Assembly: GCA_963839815.1 (NCBI GenBank)
Contig: CAWIWF010000006.1
Span: 496,001 to 560,000, forward strand
DNA from: JACVRM01 sp963839815
GTDB taxonomy: Bacteria; Actinomycetota; Thermoleophilia; Gaiellales; Gaiellaceae
DNA length: 64,000 nucleotides
Direction: 5' to 3'
The translations under genes were made by a program, and so were the position numbers. Each line of letters opens with the position of its first letter. Within the stretch, counting starts at the first letter, position 1. The notes beneath the pieces are model-generated. The model was not told the DNA's origin and did no database searches. It saw nothing but the letters and a program-made list of their open reading frames with translations. Below, piece after piece: positions 34,497-43,075 of the stretch.

Positions 34497-35255
34497 ATGA
34501 GCACGCAGGTGCAAACAGCGGTGGGACGGTTCGTCTGGCACGACCACACGTCAGGCGACTCGGCCAAGGCGCAGGACTTCTATACGCGCCTGCTGGGCTG
34601 GGAGCTGGAGGTGTGGAAGCCCGGCGAGATGGACTACCCGATGATCGCCAAGGGCGGCCAGATGCATGGCGGCTTCGGGCCGGCCCAGGGCGGCTCGCCG
34701 GCGAGCTGGATGGGCCACATCCTCGTCGACGACGTCGACGCGGCGGTGAAGCGGGCCACGGGCGCGGGCGGGAACGTGCTCAACGAGGCGATGGACATCC
34801 CCGAGGTCGGCCGCTTCGCCGTCCTGCGGGATCCCCAGGGGGCCGTGTTCTCGGTGTTCGCGCCCCAGGGTGAGGCGCAGGTGCCCGAGGGGGTCTTCGT
34901 CTGGGACGAGCTCATGACCACGGACGTCGATGCTGCCAAGCGCTTCTACGGCGAGGTCGTCGGCTGGTCGAGCTCCGACATGGACATGCCCGGTGGACCC
35001 GGGTCGTACACGATGTTCAGCGCCGGCGAGCAGCAGGCCGCCGGAGCGATGGCAAGGCCGGAGGGGATGGACGCGCCGCCGCACTGGATGCTCTACCTCG
35101 GCAGCGCCGACGTCGACACCGACACCAAGAAGGCGAAGGAGCTCGGCGCGCAGGTCTACAGGGAGCCGTGGGACGTGCCGACTGTCGGCAGGCTGGCGAT
35201 CCTGGCCGACCCGACCGGCGCCGCCTTCGGGCTCTACCACCCCGACAGCCAGTAG
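34497..35255 (+). CDS. Tandem glyoxalase-fold (VOC) protein
   Basis: 252 residues with two VOC repeats. Repeat 1 begins RFVWHDHTSGDSAKAQDFYTRLLGWELEV; repeat 2 begins FVWDELMTTDVDAAKRFYGEVVGWSSS. Each ends with a DPQGAVF or DPTGAAF motif. It resembles the CFP32/27 kDa antigen group of actinobacteria. GAGGAGGTG before the ATG at 34497 is a strong ribosome-binding site, which decides against the upstream ATG at 34452. Function within the fold is unknown. Confidence 0.88.
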   Translation: MSTQVQTAVGRFVWHDHTSGDSAKAQDFYTRLLGWELEVWKPGEMDYPMIAKGGQMHGGFGPAQGGSPASWMGHILVDDVDAAVKRATGAGGNVLNEAMDIPEVGRFAVLRDPQGAVFSVFAPQGEAQVPEGVFVWDELMTTDVDAAKRFYGEVVGWSSSDMDMPGGPGSYTMFSAGEQQAAGAMARPEGMDAPPHWMLYLGSADVDTDTKKAKELGAQVYREPWDVPTVGRLAILADPTGAAFGLYHPDSQ

Positions 35256-35271
35256 TCCTCATCACCGGGCT

Positions 35272-35295
35272 GGGGCGCTCCGCGAGGGGCGCCCC
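35272..35295 (+). terminator. Terminator-like hairpin
   Basis: GGGGCGC (35272-35278) and GCGCCCC (35289-35295) can pair, 17 bases after the VOC stop. There is no T-run. The rest of the gap 35296-35735 shows no convincing gene on either strand. Confidence 0.45.
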
Positions 35296-35723
35296 ACGCT
35301 CGTCTTCCCGGGCCAGACCGGCGCGGGGCACCTCGCCGGCACCTGCCGACGAGTCCCACGCGTCCCGGCGAGCGCCGTGTTGCGGCGCTCGCACACGTGC
35401 GCGGCCTCGCATCGCTGCGTGGGCACTCGGGAGCGTGGGTGGGAGGGAGTCCACGCCACGAGCGTGAGCTCGGGCAACCGCTCGGGCTTGCAAGCGGCAG
35501 CGTCCAGAGCGTCGTGCGCGACGCATCGAGCCGGCCGCCGGCGCGCTCCCGCCGGCACCCGTCGGGCCTGCAGTGTCCGCTGCGGACCGGTCCCTGCGAA
35601 CCATCGTCCCCGGGGCCGGCCGCGGGCCTCCCTCCGGTTCCAGGCTAGTGAGGAGGAGCGCACGCGTGTGTGACGGCGGTGCGCCGAGTGTGTGACGAAT
35701 CGCGGGGACCCCAGCCGGCGCTC

Positions 35724-35729
35724 TAGCCT
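35724..35729 (+). promoter_or_regulatory. -10 box of a likely leaderless transcript
   Basis: TAGCCT lies 6 bases before the GTG at 35736. Confidence 0.55.
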
Positions 35730-35735
35730 TCCGTC

Positions 35736-37082
35736 GTGTCTCCGCAGCGGCGCACCGCGCTCGTCTCGGTCGGTGTCGCCGCCGCCCTGGTCATCATCAA
35801 GCTCGGCGTCGGCCTGGCGACCGGCAGCCTCGGGTTCCTCTCGGAGGCGGTGCACTCGGGGACCGACCTCGTGGCGGCGCTGCTGACGCTCTTCGCCGTC
35901 GGGGTCGCCGTCCGTCCGGCCGACCCCGGCCACCAGTACGGCCACGGCAAGGCGGAGCACCTGGCCGCGCTCGCCGAGGCCACCTTCCTCGTGCTCGCGA
36001 GCCTCGGCATCGCCTACCTGGCGGTCGAACGCCTGGTCGGCGCGAGTGGCACGGACGTGGAGGTGCCGCTCTATGCGCTGGCGGTCGTCGGGATCGTGAT
36101 CGCGCTCGACATGAGCCGAGCCGTCGTCTCGTTCCGCGTCGGCAGGCGGTACGGGAGCGCCGCGTTGCAGGCGAACGCGCTGCACTTCACGAGCGACGTG
36201 GCGGGCTCGGTCGCCGTGCTCGTCGGCCTGCTCGCTGCGCGCTCCGGGCACCCGGACGGCGACTCGCTGGCCGCGCTCTTCGTCGCTGCTCTCGTGCTGG
36301 TCGCCGCCGGCCGGCTGATCAAGCGCAACGTCGACGTGCTCATGGACCAGGCGCCCGCCGACGCAGCCGACGTCGCCCGTGCCGCCATCGCCGGGCTCGA
36401 CCCGCCGGTCGAGCTGCGCCGGCTGCGGCTCCGCCAGGCCGCCGGCCGGCACTTCATCGACGTGGTGATCGGCGTCTCGCCTGAAGTCGCCGTCGGCCAG
36501 GGGCACGCGGCCGCCGACGCCGTCGAGTCGGCGCTCGACCACGCCCTGCCGGAGAGTGACGTTGTCGTCCACGTCGAGCCCGTCGAGGAGGGCCGCGTCC
36601 GCGAGCGCGCACTCGCCGCGGCGCTGAGTGTCCCTCGCGTGCGTGAGGTGCACGACCTGCGCGTGGTCGAGGTGGACGGCGGGCTCGAGATCTCGCTCCA
36701 CCTCAAGCTGCCGGGCGAGCTCTCCCTCGACGAGGCGCACGTCGTGGCGACGGCGGTGGAGGTTGCGATCGCCGCCGAGATTGTCGAGGCCGGCTCCGTG
36801 CAGACGCACATCGAGCCGCTCGACGAGGCTGCGCCGGGCCGCCGTGCCGCGCCCGACGGTCCGGGCGCGACGGTCGCCCGCGTGGTGCGCCGGGTCACGG
36901 GGGCCGAGCCACGCGACCTCCGCTTCGTCGAGACCGAGACCGGGCTCGTCGCCTACGTCAGCGTCGTGCTGCATCCCGGGACGCCCCTCTCGGAGGCGCA
37001 CGCGCGTGCCAGCCAGATCGAGGAGCTCGTGCGGCGGGAGCGCCCCGAGATCACCGAGGTCGTCGTCCACACCGAGCCGTAG
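35736..37082 (+). CDS. Cation diffusion facilitator (CDF) with three C-terminal domain repeats
   Basis: 448 residues, longer than the usual 300. Six helices occupy residues 1-215. Metal-site residues are seen in LSEAVHSGTDLVAAL, HQYGHGKAEHLAALAE and ALHFTSDVAGS. The tail contains three copies of the cytoplasmic ferredoxin-like domain: ELRRLRLRQAAGRHFIDVVI, REVHDLRVVEVDGGLEISL and EPRDLRFVETETGLVAYVSV, each ending in a ..V.HxEP-type strand. CDF proteins export Zn, Mn, Fe or Co in exchange for protons. The metal cannot be assigned with certainty; the adjacent uptake operon suggests it balances the same metal. Confidence 0.9.
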   Translation: MSPQRRTALVSVGVAAALVIIKLGVGLATGSLGFLSEAVHSGTDLVAALLTLFAVGVAVRPADPGHQYGHGKAEHLAALAEATFLVLASLGIAYLAVERLVGASGTDVEVPLYALAVVGIVIALDMSRAVVSFRVGRRYGSAALQANALHFTSDVAGSVAVLVGLLAARSGHPDGDSLAALFVAALVLVAAGRLIKRNVDVLMDQAPADAADVARAAIAGLDPPVELRRLRLRQAAGRHFIDVVIGVSPEVAVGQGHAAADAVESALDHALPESDVVVHVEPVEEGRVRERALAAALSVPRVREVHDLRVVEVDGGLEISLHLKLPGELSLDEAHVVATAVEVAIAAEIVEAGSVQTHIEPLDEAAPGRRAAPDGPGATVARVVRRVTGAEPRDLRFVETETGLVAYVSVVLHPGTPLSEAHARASQIEELVRRERPEITEVVVHTEP

Positions 37083-37085
37083 GCC

Positions 37086-38513
37086 TCAGCTCAGCCGGGC
37101 GAGCGCGCGCAGCCGGCGCCGTTCGGCCGGCAGGTAGAAGCCGAGCGGGAGCAGCACGAGCGGGTAGACGAGCGCGATCGCGAGCGCCAGGGGGAGGCCC
37201 ACGTCCGCGACCTTCGCCACCACCGTGAGCGCCACTGCCGCACCCGCCGCGGTGAGCACGCGCCGCCACTGGTAGGCCACGGGGAAGACGCGCTGTGCCC
37301 AGTAGGTCATGCCGGCAAAGAGGACGACGTAGGCGCCGACGGTGGCGACGGCCGCACCCATCATCTCGTAGCGAGGGATCAGCGCCAGGTTCAGCGCCAC
37401 GTTGACGAGCGCCGCTACGCCCGTGATCACCCAGTTGAACTGGGTGCGCCGCGCGCGCCCGACGCCGATCGCCATGACGATGTAGGCGGCATAGGCCGCC
37501 GTGCCGAAGGCGAGCAGCGGCACGACCCGCGAGCCCGGGTAGAACGACGCGTCGGACGCCAGCACACGCACCGCCCACGGGCTGAGCACGGCGAGCCCGA
37601 GCGCCAGCCAGCTGGCCACGTACACGAGGTACGTGAGCACGTACGAGTACGTCCGCTTCGCCTCGTCGTCGTCCTCGATCGAGTAGGCGAACGCGGGCCA
37701 GGCAAGCCGGAAGGCCGTCAGCAGCAGCACCATCGCCGAGGCGATACGGACGCCGAGCTCGTACACGCCGACCTCGTCGAGGCCGGCCAGGTGCGAGAGG
37801 AAGAAGCGGTCGGAAAAGTTGACCGCGATCAGGGCGAGCGCCGCCGGCACGAGCGGCCAGCCGAAGCGCTGCATCTCGCGCAGCAGCGGCCGGTCGAGCT
37901 GGAGGCCGAGCTGGTCGCGCCGGTACCCGAGCAGCGCGAGGTAGACGGTCAGCGTGCCGATCCAGTTGCCGACAACGACGCCGATCGCACCCTGCTCGAG
38001 CCCGACGACGAGCAGCACCGTGGCGCCGACGGTGACGAGCAGGTTGGCCAGGGTGGCGGCGACGAACGCGCCGGAGCGCTCCTCGACGCGGAAGAGGGCC
38101 GTCAGCTGCTCGTAGTTCATCTGCGCCCAGATGCCGACGAACGCGGCGCGCACGAGCCACGGGTCGTCGACGCCGATCAGATCGCCGATCGGCCCGGCGA
38201 GCAGCGCGCCGGCCGCGAGCCCGGCGGAGGCGCTCGCCATCGTGAACCAGAAGGAGGTGCGGAGGACGAGCAGCCGGCGGGCCGGTTCGGTCGAGTCGAA
38301 GTAGAAACGGAAGAACGCGCTGGAGATGCCGCCGCGCAGCACGGTGACGAGCACGGCCGAGAGCGCGAGCAGGACGCCGACGGCGCCGAAGTCGGACGGC
38401 TCGAGGTACGCCGTGTAGAGCGGCAGGAGGAAGACCGCGAGCAGTCGCGAGACGATGCCCCCGGCGCCGTAGACGGCGGAGTGGCGCGCGAGCCGTTTGA
38501 TCTGGTCGAACAT
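37086..38513 (-). CDS. Polysaccharide flippase (Wzx/MVF-like)
   Basis: 475 residues with about fourteen hydrophobic helices. It opens with SAVYGAGGIVSRLLAVFLLPLYTAYLEPSDFG, the hallmark of the polysaccharide-biosynthesis flippase family. Such proteins turn lipid-linked sugar units across the membrane. It lies upstream of a glycosyltransferase region on the same strand. The C-terminus almost touches the convergent CDF gene (3 bases). Confidence 0.9.
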   Translation of the reverse strand: MFDQIKRLARHSAVYGAGGIVSRLLAVFLLPLYTAYLEPSDFGAVGVLLALSAVLVTVLRGGISSAFFRFYFDSTEPARRLLVLRTSFWFTMASASAGLAAGALLAGPIGDLIGVDDPWLVRAAFVGIWAQMNYEQLTALFRVEERSGAFVAATLANLLVTVGATVLLVVGLEQGAIGVVVGNWIGTLTVYLALLGYRRDQLGLQLDRPLLREMQRFGWPLVPAALALIAVNFSDRFFLSHLAGLDEVGVYELGVRIASAMVLLLTAFRLAWPAFAYSIEDDDEAKRTYSYVLTYLVYVASWLALGLAVLSPWAVRVLASDASFYPGSRVVPLLAFGTAAYAAYIVMAIGVGRARRTQFNWVITGVAALVNVALNLALIPRYEMMGAAVATVGAYVVLFAGMTYWAQRVFPVAYQWRRVLTAAGAAVALTVVAKVADVGLPLALAIALVYPLVLLPLGFYLPAERRRLRALARLS

Positions 38514-38610
38514 CCGCCCTCCAACTCGGTCTACGGGGCGCCGCGGGCGGCGGAGGCCGGCGGGCGGCGCGCTCGACAGTACAGCCGAGCGCGGACGCGG
38601 ACGGGGCCGC

Positions 38611-39601
38611 TCAGAGCGCCGCGTAGAGGTCGATTAGCCGCTGTGCGACGGCGTCCAGGTCGTGCACCTGCTCGACGTAGGCGCGGCTCTCTGCGCCGAT
38701 GCGGCGCCGCTCCTCGGCCGAGGCGACGAGCGGCCGCAGGTCGTCGGCAAGCGTCTCCTTCGTCGTCGGCACGAGCGGGACGCGAACGCCGAAGGCCGCC
38801 TCGGTGCGGCGGACGGCCTCCTCGTGCAGGAAGGTGAGCACCGGCTTGCCGAGCGCCATCGCCTCGATCGCGAAGAGGCCGTACCAGCCGGCGTTCAGCT
38901 GGTCGACGACGATGTCGGCCCGGGCGTAGCGCTCGCGGGCCTGCTCGTGCGGGAGGCCTTCGACGATCTCGAGCTCGACGTCCAGCGCCTCGCACGCGGC
39001 GACGACGTGCTCGGTGCCCTTGCGACCCCGGCTCGACGGCGCATGGAGGACGACGGGCCGTGCGCGATCCGCAGGCGGCGCCGGGGTGTACCGGCCAAGG
39101 TCGATGCCCGGCGGGATCACCTCGGCGTCGGGCACCCATTGGATCGCGTCGTACGAGCCGACGACCTGCGCGCCGGCGCGGCGACCGTAGGCGAGCTCCT
39201 CGGGCGGCTTGCCGCGGATGTCGGAGCCGAGGTAGTGGAAGAGCGACTTCTTCCCGAGCGCGCGCAGAATCGGGAACTGCAGCGACTTCGGCACCAGCGT
39301 CAGCCCGAAGTAGAAGTGGAAGACGTCGGTCGCGCGGCAGCAGCCGGGCGAGCGCGCGCCACTGGACGAGCTGGCCGCGCAGGAAGCCGGACGGGCGGCG
39401 CAGGTCGACGTCCGCGTCCGGATGCAGGTGCCCGCGGTTGAAGACCACGAGCTGCGCGTCGACGCCCTTGCGCCGGAGCGCCTGCACGTTCGCCCACGGC
39501 ACGCCCGCCACGTTCACCGGGCAGTGGACGACGCGCAGCGGCCGAGTCGACGCTCTCACCGGGTGGAACCGCCGGCCGAGGTCGCAGCCGGCGGTCGCCA
39601 T
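38611..39601 (-). pseudogene. Group 1 glycosyltransferase, frameshifted
   Basis: The N-terminal part (from ATG 39601, or GTG 39559 giving VRASTRPLRVVHCPVNVAG) reads through WANVQALRRKGVDAQLVVFN to LARLLPR. The frame breaks at about 39329-39337, where removing one base would continue as TDVFHFYFGLTLVPKSLQFP in the second frame. The C-terminal part has VVLHAPSSRGRKGTEHVV, DIVVDQLNAGWYGLFAIEAMALGKPVLTF, typical of GT-B transferases. The rejoined protein has about 329 residues. No other damage is visible. Confidence 0.82.
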
Positions 39602-39608
39602 CGCTCGG

Positions 39609-40013
39609 CTAAGAGGGTGTCCTCCCGATGAGACGCGCAGCTCGCTTGCACACGATCTGCTCGCCGTCCACCGTCACTTTGATGCGCGGTGCGGTGAATC
39701 GGTACGTCCCGGACCGTGTCCCGAGCCCGAACCTGAACCGCCCGTCTGTCGACGTTCGAAACGTACGAACGGACCGCCAGATACCCCGCGCGACTCGGCG
39801 CTGCAGCTGAACCGGAACTCCGGAGTAGCACTTCACGATGCCGTGCTCGGACACGACCGTCGAGCCGACGTCGTTCGCCACGACGCTGAACAGCGGCCCG
39901 AGCGCGCGGTGCTCGAACCTCGTAGTTGCCGAGCCCATGGCCGAGGCGGCGAGAACCAACGCCGTCGCGCACGCTAGGCCAACGGCCCAGGTTCGCAAAG
40001 CCTTGCCGCCCAT
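39609..40013 (-). CDS. Small secreted protein, paralogue 1
   Basis: 134 residues. ATG 40013 follows a ribosome-binding site (AGAGAGGA). A signal peptide is clear (TWAVGLACATALVLAASAMGSA). The mature part is short and beta-rich with VVSEHGIVKCYSGVPVQLQRRV, VRTFRTSTDGRF and APRIKVTVDGEQIVCKRAA. Two cysteines could pair. It is about half identical to the next gene upstream at 40175-40582, so the two arose by tandem duplication. I recognise no family; the fold may be Ig-like. Confidence 0.8.
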   Translation of the reverse strand: MGGKALRTWAVGLACATALVLAASAMGSATTRFEHRALGPLFSVVANDVGSTVVSEHGIVKCYSGVPVQLQRRVARGIWRSVRTFRTSTDGRFRFGLGTRSGTYRFTAPRIKVTVDGEQIVCKRAARLIGRTPS

Positions 40014-40174
40014 AGCTATTCCTCTCTGAGCGCGTGCGCGCTCGCTGCGGGGTGGAACGACTCGCGACAAAAGACACGAGCGCCGGAGTAACTTTCCCTC
40101 GTCTCTGCCGATCAGTCAAGTCGCGGCGTCCCACTCCGCTGCCGTCGCGGCTTGCGGCACCAGCCGGCTTGATG

Positions 40175-40582
40175 CTACGAGGCTTTCCCCCAGTCGAAGC
40201 GAAGAGCTGCCCGCTTGCACACGACCTGCTCGCCGTTGACCGTTACCTTGATCCGCGGTGCGCTGAAGCGGTGCGTCCCTCGCCGGTCGAGCCGGAAGTC
40301 GAACCGTCCGTCCGGGGCGGTACGGAAGGTGCGCACGTGCCTCCAGACGCCCGGGGCGACTCTGCGCTGCAGGTGCACCGGAACTCCGGAGTAGCACTTC
40401 GTGATGCCGTTCTCGGACACGACCGTGGACGCGAGGGTGTTCGCCACGCCAAAGGATCTCAACGGCGTGAGCGCGCGAGGCTCGAACCTCGTTGTCGCCG
40501 CGCCGGCTGCGGTGTTCGCGAGGATCAGCAGCGATGCGAACATCAAGCCCGCCGCCCAGCCTTTGAAAGCTCTGCTGTCCAT
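40175..40582 (-). CDS. Small secreted protein, paralogue 2
   Basis: 135 residues. ATG 40582 follows AAGGAGG, a strong ribosome-binding site. Signal peptide GWAAGLMFASLLILANTAAGA. The mature part repeats the pattern of its neighbour: VVSENGITKCYSGVPVHLQRRV, VRTFRTAPDGRFDFRL, APRIKVTVNGEQVVCKRAA. Both cysteines are kept. The strong ribosome-binding sites contrast with the leaderless genes around and suggest high expression. Confidence 0.82.
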   Translation of the reverse strand: MDSRAFKGWAAGLMFASLLILANTAAGAATTRFEPRALTPLRSFGVANTLASTVVSENGITKCYSGVPVHLQRRVAPGVWRHVRTFRTAPDGRFDFRLDRRGTHRFSAPRIKVTVNGEQVVCKRAALRFDWGKAS

Positions 40583-40663
40583 AGGGGTTCCTCCTTGCGG
40601 GCGAAACGCTTGCGCCATATCGCACGAGCTCCAGGGCAACCATCGCTCGCCCGCGGCTCTGAG

Positions 40664-41700
40664 TCAAGTCGGGGTATCCCACTCGACCTGGTCGAAGTAG
40701 CGGAGCGCCCGGCGGGTCGGCCGGATCCGCGCCGCGTAGGCCGCCAGCTCGTCGTCGCCGATCTCGCCGAGAGCGTGCTTGACGCCCAGGTACGGCAGGT
40801 TGAGGTTCTCCTGGTAGACGATCGTCGAGATCCGTGGATTGATCTCGATCACGTGCTCGCCGACCAGCTGGATGTTGAAGAAGTGGTCGAGATCGAGCTC
40901 GGCCACGATCCGCCTGGCAACCTCCATCAGCTCGGGATCGTCGAGCGTCTCGAAGTACATGGCGAGGCCGGCACGCATCGCCTCGCGCGTCTTCGGGTGG
41001 CCGAGCAGGATGCGGCCGCCACGCGCGATCCCGTCGATCGTCCGCTCGGTTCCTCGCGCGAGCTCCATCACGAGCAGCTCTGTCTCGGCGTCGTCGCCGA
41101 GCAGCTCGACGAGGTCCTCGAGCCGGATCGCCTCCGCGACGCCGGGCCGGTTCGTCAGCAGCTGCTCGCGGCGGTCGGCCGAGGCCGAGATGATCCGGAA
41201 CCCGCGTGAGCCCGACGAGAAGACCGGCTTCATCGCCACGTCCTCGTCCGGGTAGCCGAGCTCCCGGGCGGCCGCGGCGAGCGCCTCGCCGCCGGTCACG
41301 CGTCGCCACGCCGGCCCCCGACGCCGATGCGGTCGAGCATTGCGTACGTCTCCGCCTTGTCGTTCGCGCGCCGGATCGACTCCGGCGAGGAGACGAGTAC
41401 CGCGATCCCCTCGAAGCGCTCGCGCGCTCCCGCCAGACCCTCCAGGTCGAACGACGACTGCGGCAGCACTGCATCCACGCCCTCCTGCCGGCAGACCCCG
41501 AGCATCGCGTCCGCGAAGTCGGGCGCCGACCCGGCCGGCACGACGTGGAACGCGTCGCAGAGGTGGCGGCCCACCGACCGCTCCGACATGTCGGTACCGA
41601 CCAGACGCACCTCGCGCTCGCCGTTCTCGCGCAGCGCTCGCAGCAGTGCGGCAGTCCCGGGCGCCCCGGAGGCGCTCACCAGCACGGTCAATGGCCTCAT
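40664..41700 (-). pseudogene. ATP-grasp ligase-like protein, frameshifted
   Basis: ATG 41700 starts MRPLTVLVSASGAPGTAALL, a carbamoyl-phosphate-synthase-like preATP-grasp domain, and continues to YAMLDRIGVGG. There the frame breaks in a run of five G (plus strand 41315-41319); one more G would give GGPAWRRVTGGEALAAAARE in the other frame. The ATP-grasp core follows: VAMKPVFSSGSRGFRI, ELLVMELARGTERTIDGIA and HVIEINPRISTIVYQENLNL. The rejoined protein has 345 residues. The start overlaps the kinase gene stop (ATGA). It probably joins a carboxylate to an amine using ATP; substrates are unknown. Confidence 0.82.
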
Positions 41701-42416
41701 GCGATCTCGCTCCGGTGGTCGACCAGCCATGAGAGGTTTGCTGCGATGTAGTCGCAGCGGCCCGTGTCGTATGCCTCGGCCCACCGCGGACGCCGCTCGA
41801 TCCCGCCCCAGATGCGGTAGGCCTCGTGCCAGGATCGGCGCACTTCGATCGCAACGTCGAGGAACTCGGCGGGAGCGAGGTCGAGACCGTACGCGCCCAG
41901 GAGCAGACGCAGCCGCTCGGGCCGCCGATCGACTGGAAAGCCACGGGCGCCGGCATCCTCGTCGGAGCGCAGCGGCACCCACTGCGACGCGGCAGCTGCG
42001 AGGTCGACCGACCTCGGACCGGGCGCCGCCAGCTCCCAGTCGACGAGCGCGACGGGTCGCTGGCCCTGGAAGAGCACGTTTCCGCGCAGGACGTCGTTGT
42101 GGCAGATGACTTCGTCGTCGCCACGCACCGCGCCGGGCAGCTCCTGCCACCCGGCGTCCGCCGACGGCTCGAACCCGGCCTGAGCGTCGTGCATGCGCCG
42201 GACGAGCGCTCCGATGCGCGCCACGATCTCGTCGGCAGGGTCGTCCGACGGCTCACCGACCACATAGGAAAGAACCTCCTCGCCGTCGGCGACGCCGAGC
42301 GCACGGGGCGCGCCGTCGAAGCCGACCGCCTCGAAGTGGCGGAGCAGCGCGTGTACGGCCGGCGTCCACGGCCCGGCCGGCCGGCGGACGACGCCGTCGC
42401 CGACGACTGCGCTCAC
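41697..42416 (-). CDS. APH-fold phosphotransferase
   Basis: 239 residues. VICHNDVLRGNVLFQGQRPVALVDWELAAPG contains the catalytic HNDxxxxN and the metal-binding DWE of the aminoglycoside-phosphotransferase/choline-kinase fold. The N-terminal lobe is short. GTG 42416 overlaps the preceding stop by four bases. It sits between two ATP-grasp genes, so it may phosphorylate a sugar or an intermediate of the same pathway. Confidence 0.83.
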   Translation of the reverse strand: MSAVVGDGVVRRPAGPWTPAVHALLRHFEAVGFDGAPRALGVADGEEVLSYVVGEPSDDPADEIVARIGALVRRMHDAQAGFEPSADAGWQELPGAVRGDDEVICHNDVLRGNVLFQGQRPVALVDWELAAPGPRSVDLAAAASQWVPLRSDEDAGARGFPVDRRPERLRLLLGAYGLDLAPAEFLDVAIEVRRSWHEAYRIWGGIERRPRWAEAYDTGRCDYIAANLSWLVDHRSEIA

Positions 42417-43075
42417 GAGAGGTCGATCCGGTCCGCGGCCAGCTGGTCGAGGCGACGCTCGCGCTCGGCGTCGAGCATGGCGTGCATCGTCTCGCGCATC
42501 GAATCCCCCGGGTAGACCCAGATCTCGGGGTGGGTCAGCAGCTGCAGCCACTCCGGCTCGCCGCGCGCGAGCTCCTCGTGCGGGCAGCCGCTGCGCCAGT
42601 GCTGGTTCGAGTCGGAGCGGTAGTGGCCCGGGGTGAACCAGGGCGGCGACATGACGTTGACGGCGCCCTCGACCGGCTCGGACATGAATGGCGGGTCGGG
42701 GTTGTGCCAGGCGAGGACCGGATCGAAGCGGTGGTCGAGCTCGCCGTTCGGCCAGACGCCGTGCAGGCCGACGCGGTGCCCGAGCTCGCGCAGCCGCTCG
42801 AGCGCGCGCAGGCCCTCCGCGGAGTCGAGGTTGTAGAAGACGCTCTCGCGCATGAGGAAGTAGGTCGACCAGGCCCCCGCGTCCGCCTCCAGCTCGGCCA
42901 CCTCGAGAGCGGCCGGCAGCGACAGGTCGACGTCGTGGCGGAGGAGCAGGTCGCCCGCTTCCGGGTCGCGGTCGAAGCCCGACCAGCGGTAGCCGCCCGC
43001 GCGCGCCGCCTCGAGCAGCTCGCGGTAGTGGCCGAGGTCGAAGCCGCAGCCCGCGGCGTCGTCGCGGACGCTCAC
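42413..43075 (-). CDS. Polysaccharide-deacetylase-like protein (WbmS type)
   Basis: 220 residues. DLLLRHDVDLSLPAALEVAELEADAG carries the HD-x-D metal motif, and GHRVGLHGVWPNGELDHRFDP a later His motif; MSPPWFTPGHYRSDSNQHWR and LTHPEIWVYPG complete a pattern seen in WbmS-like proteins of O-antigen loci. Start GTG 43075 and stop both overlap their neighbours by four bases. It may deacetylate or hydrolyse an amino-sugar intermediate. Confidence 0.8.
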   Translation of the reverse strand: MSVRDDAAGCGFDLGHYRELLEAARAGGYRWSGFDRDPEAGDLLLRHDVDLSLPAALEVAELEADAGAWSTYFLMRESVFYNLDSAEGLRALERLRELGHRVGLHGVWPNGELDHRFDPVLAWHNPDPPFMSEPVEGAVNVMSPPWFTPGHYRSDSNQHWRSGCPHEELARGEPEWLQLLTHPEIWVYPGDSMRETMHAMLDAERERRLDQLAADRIDLS

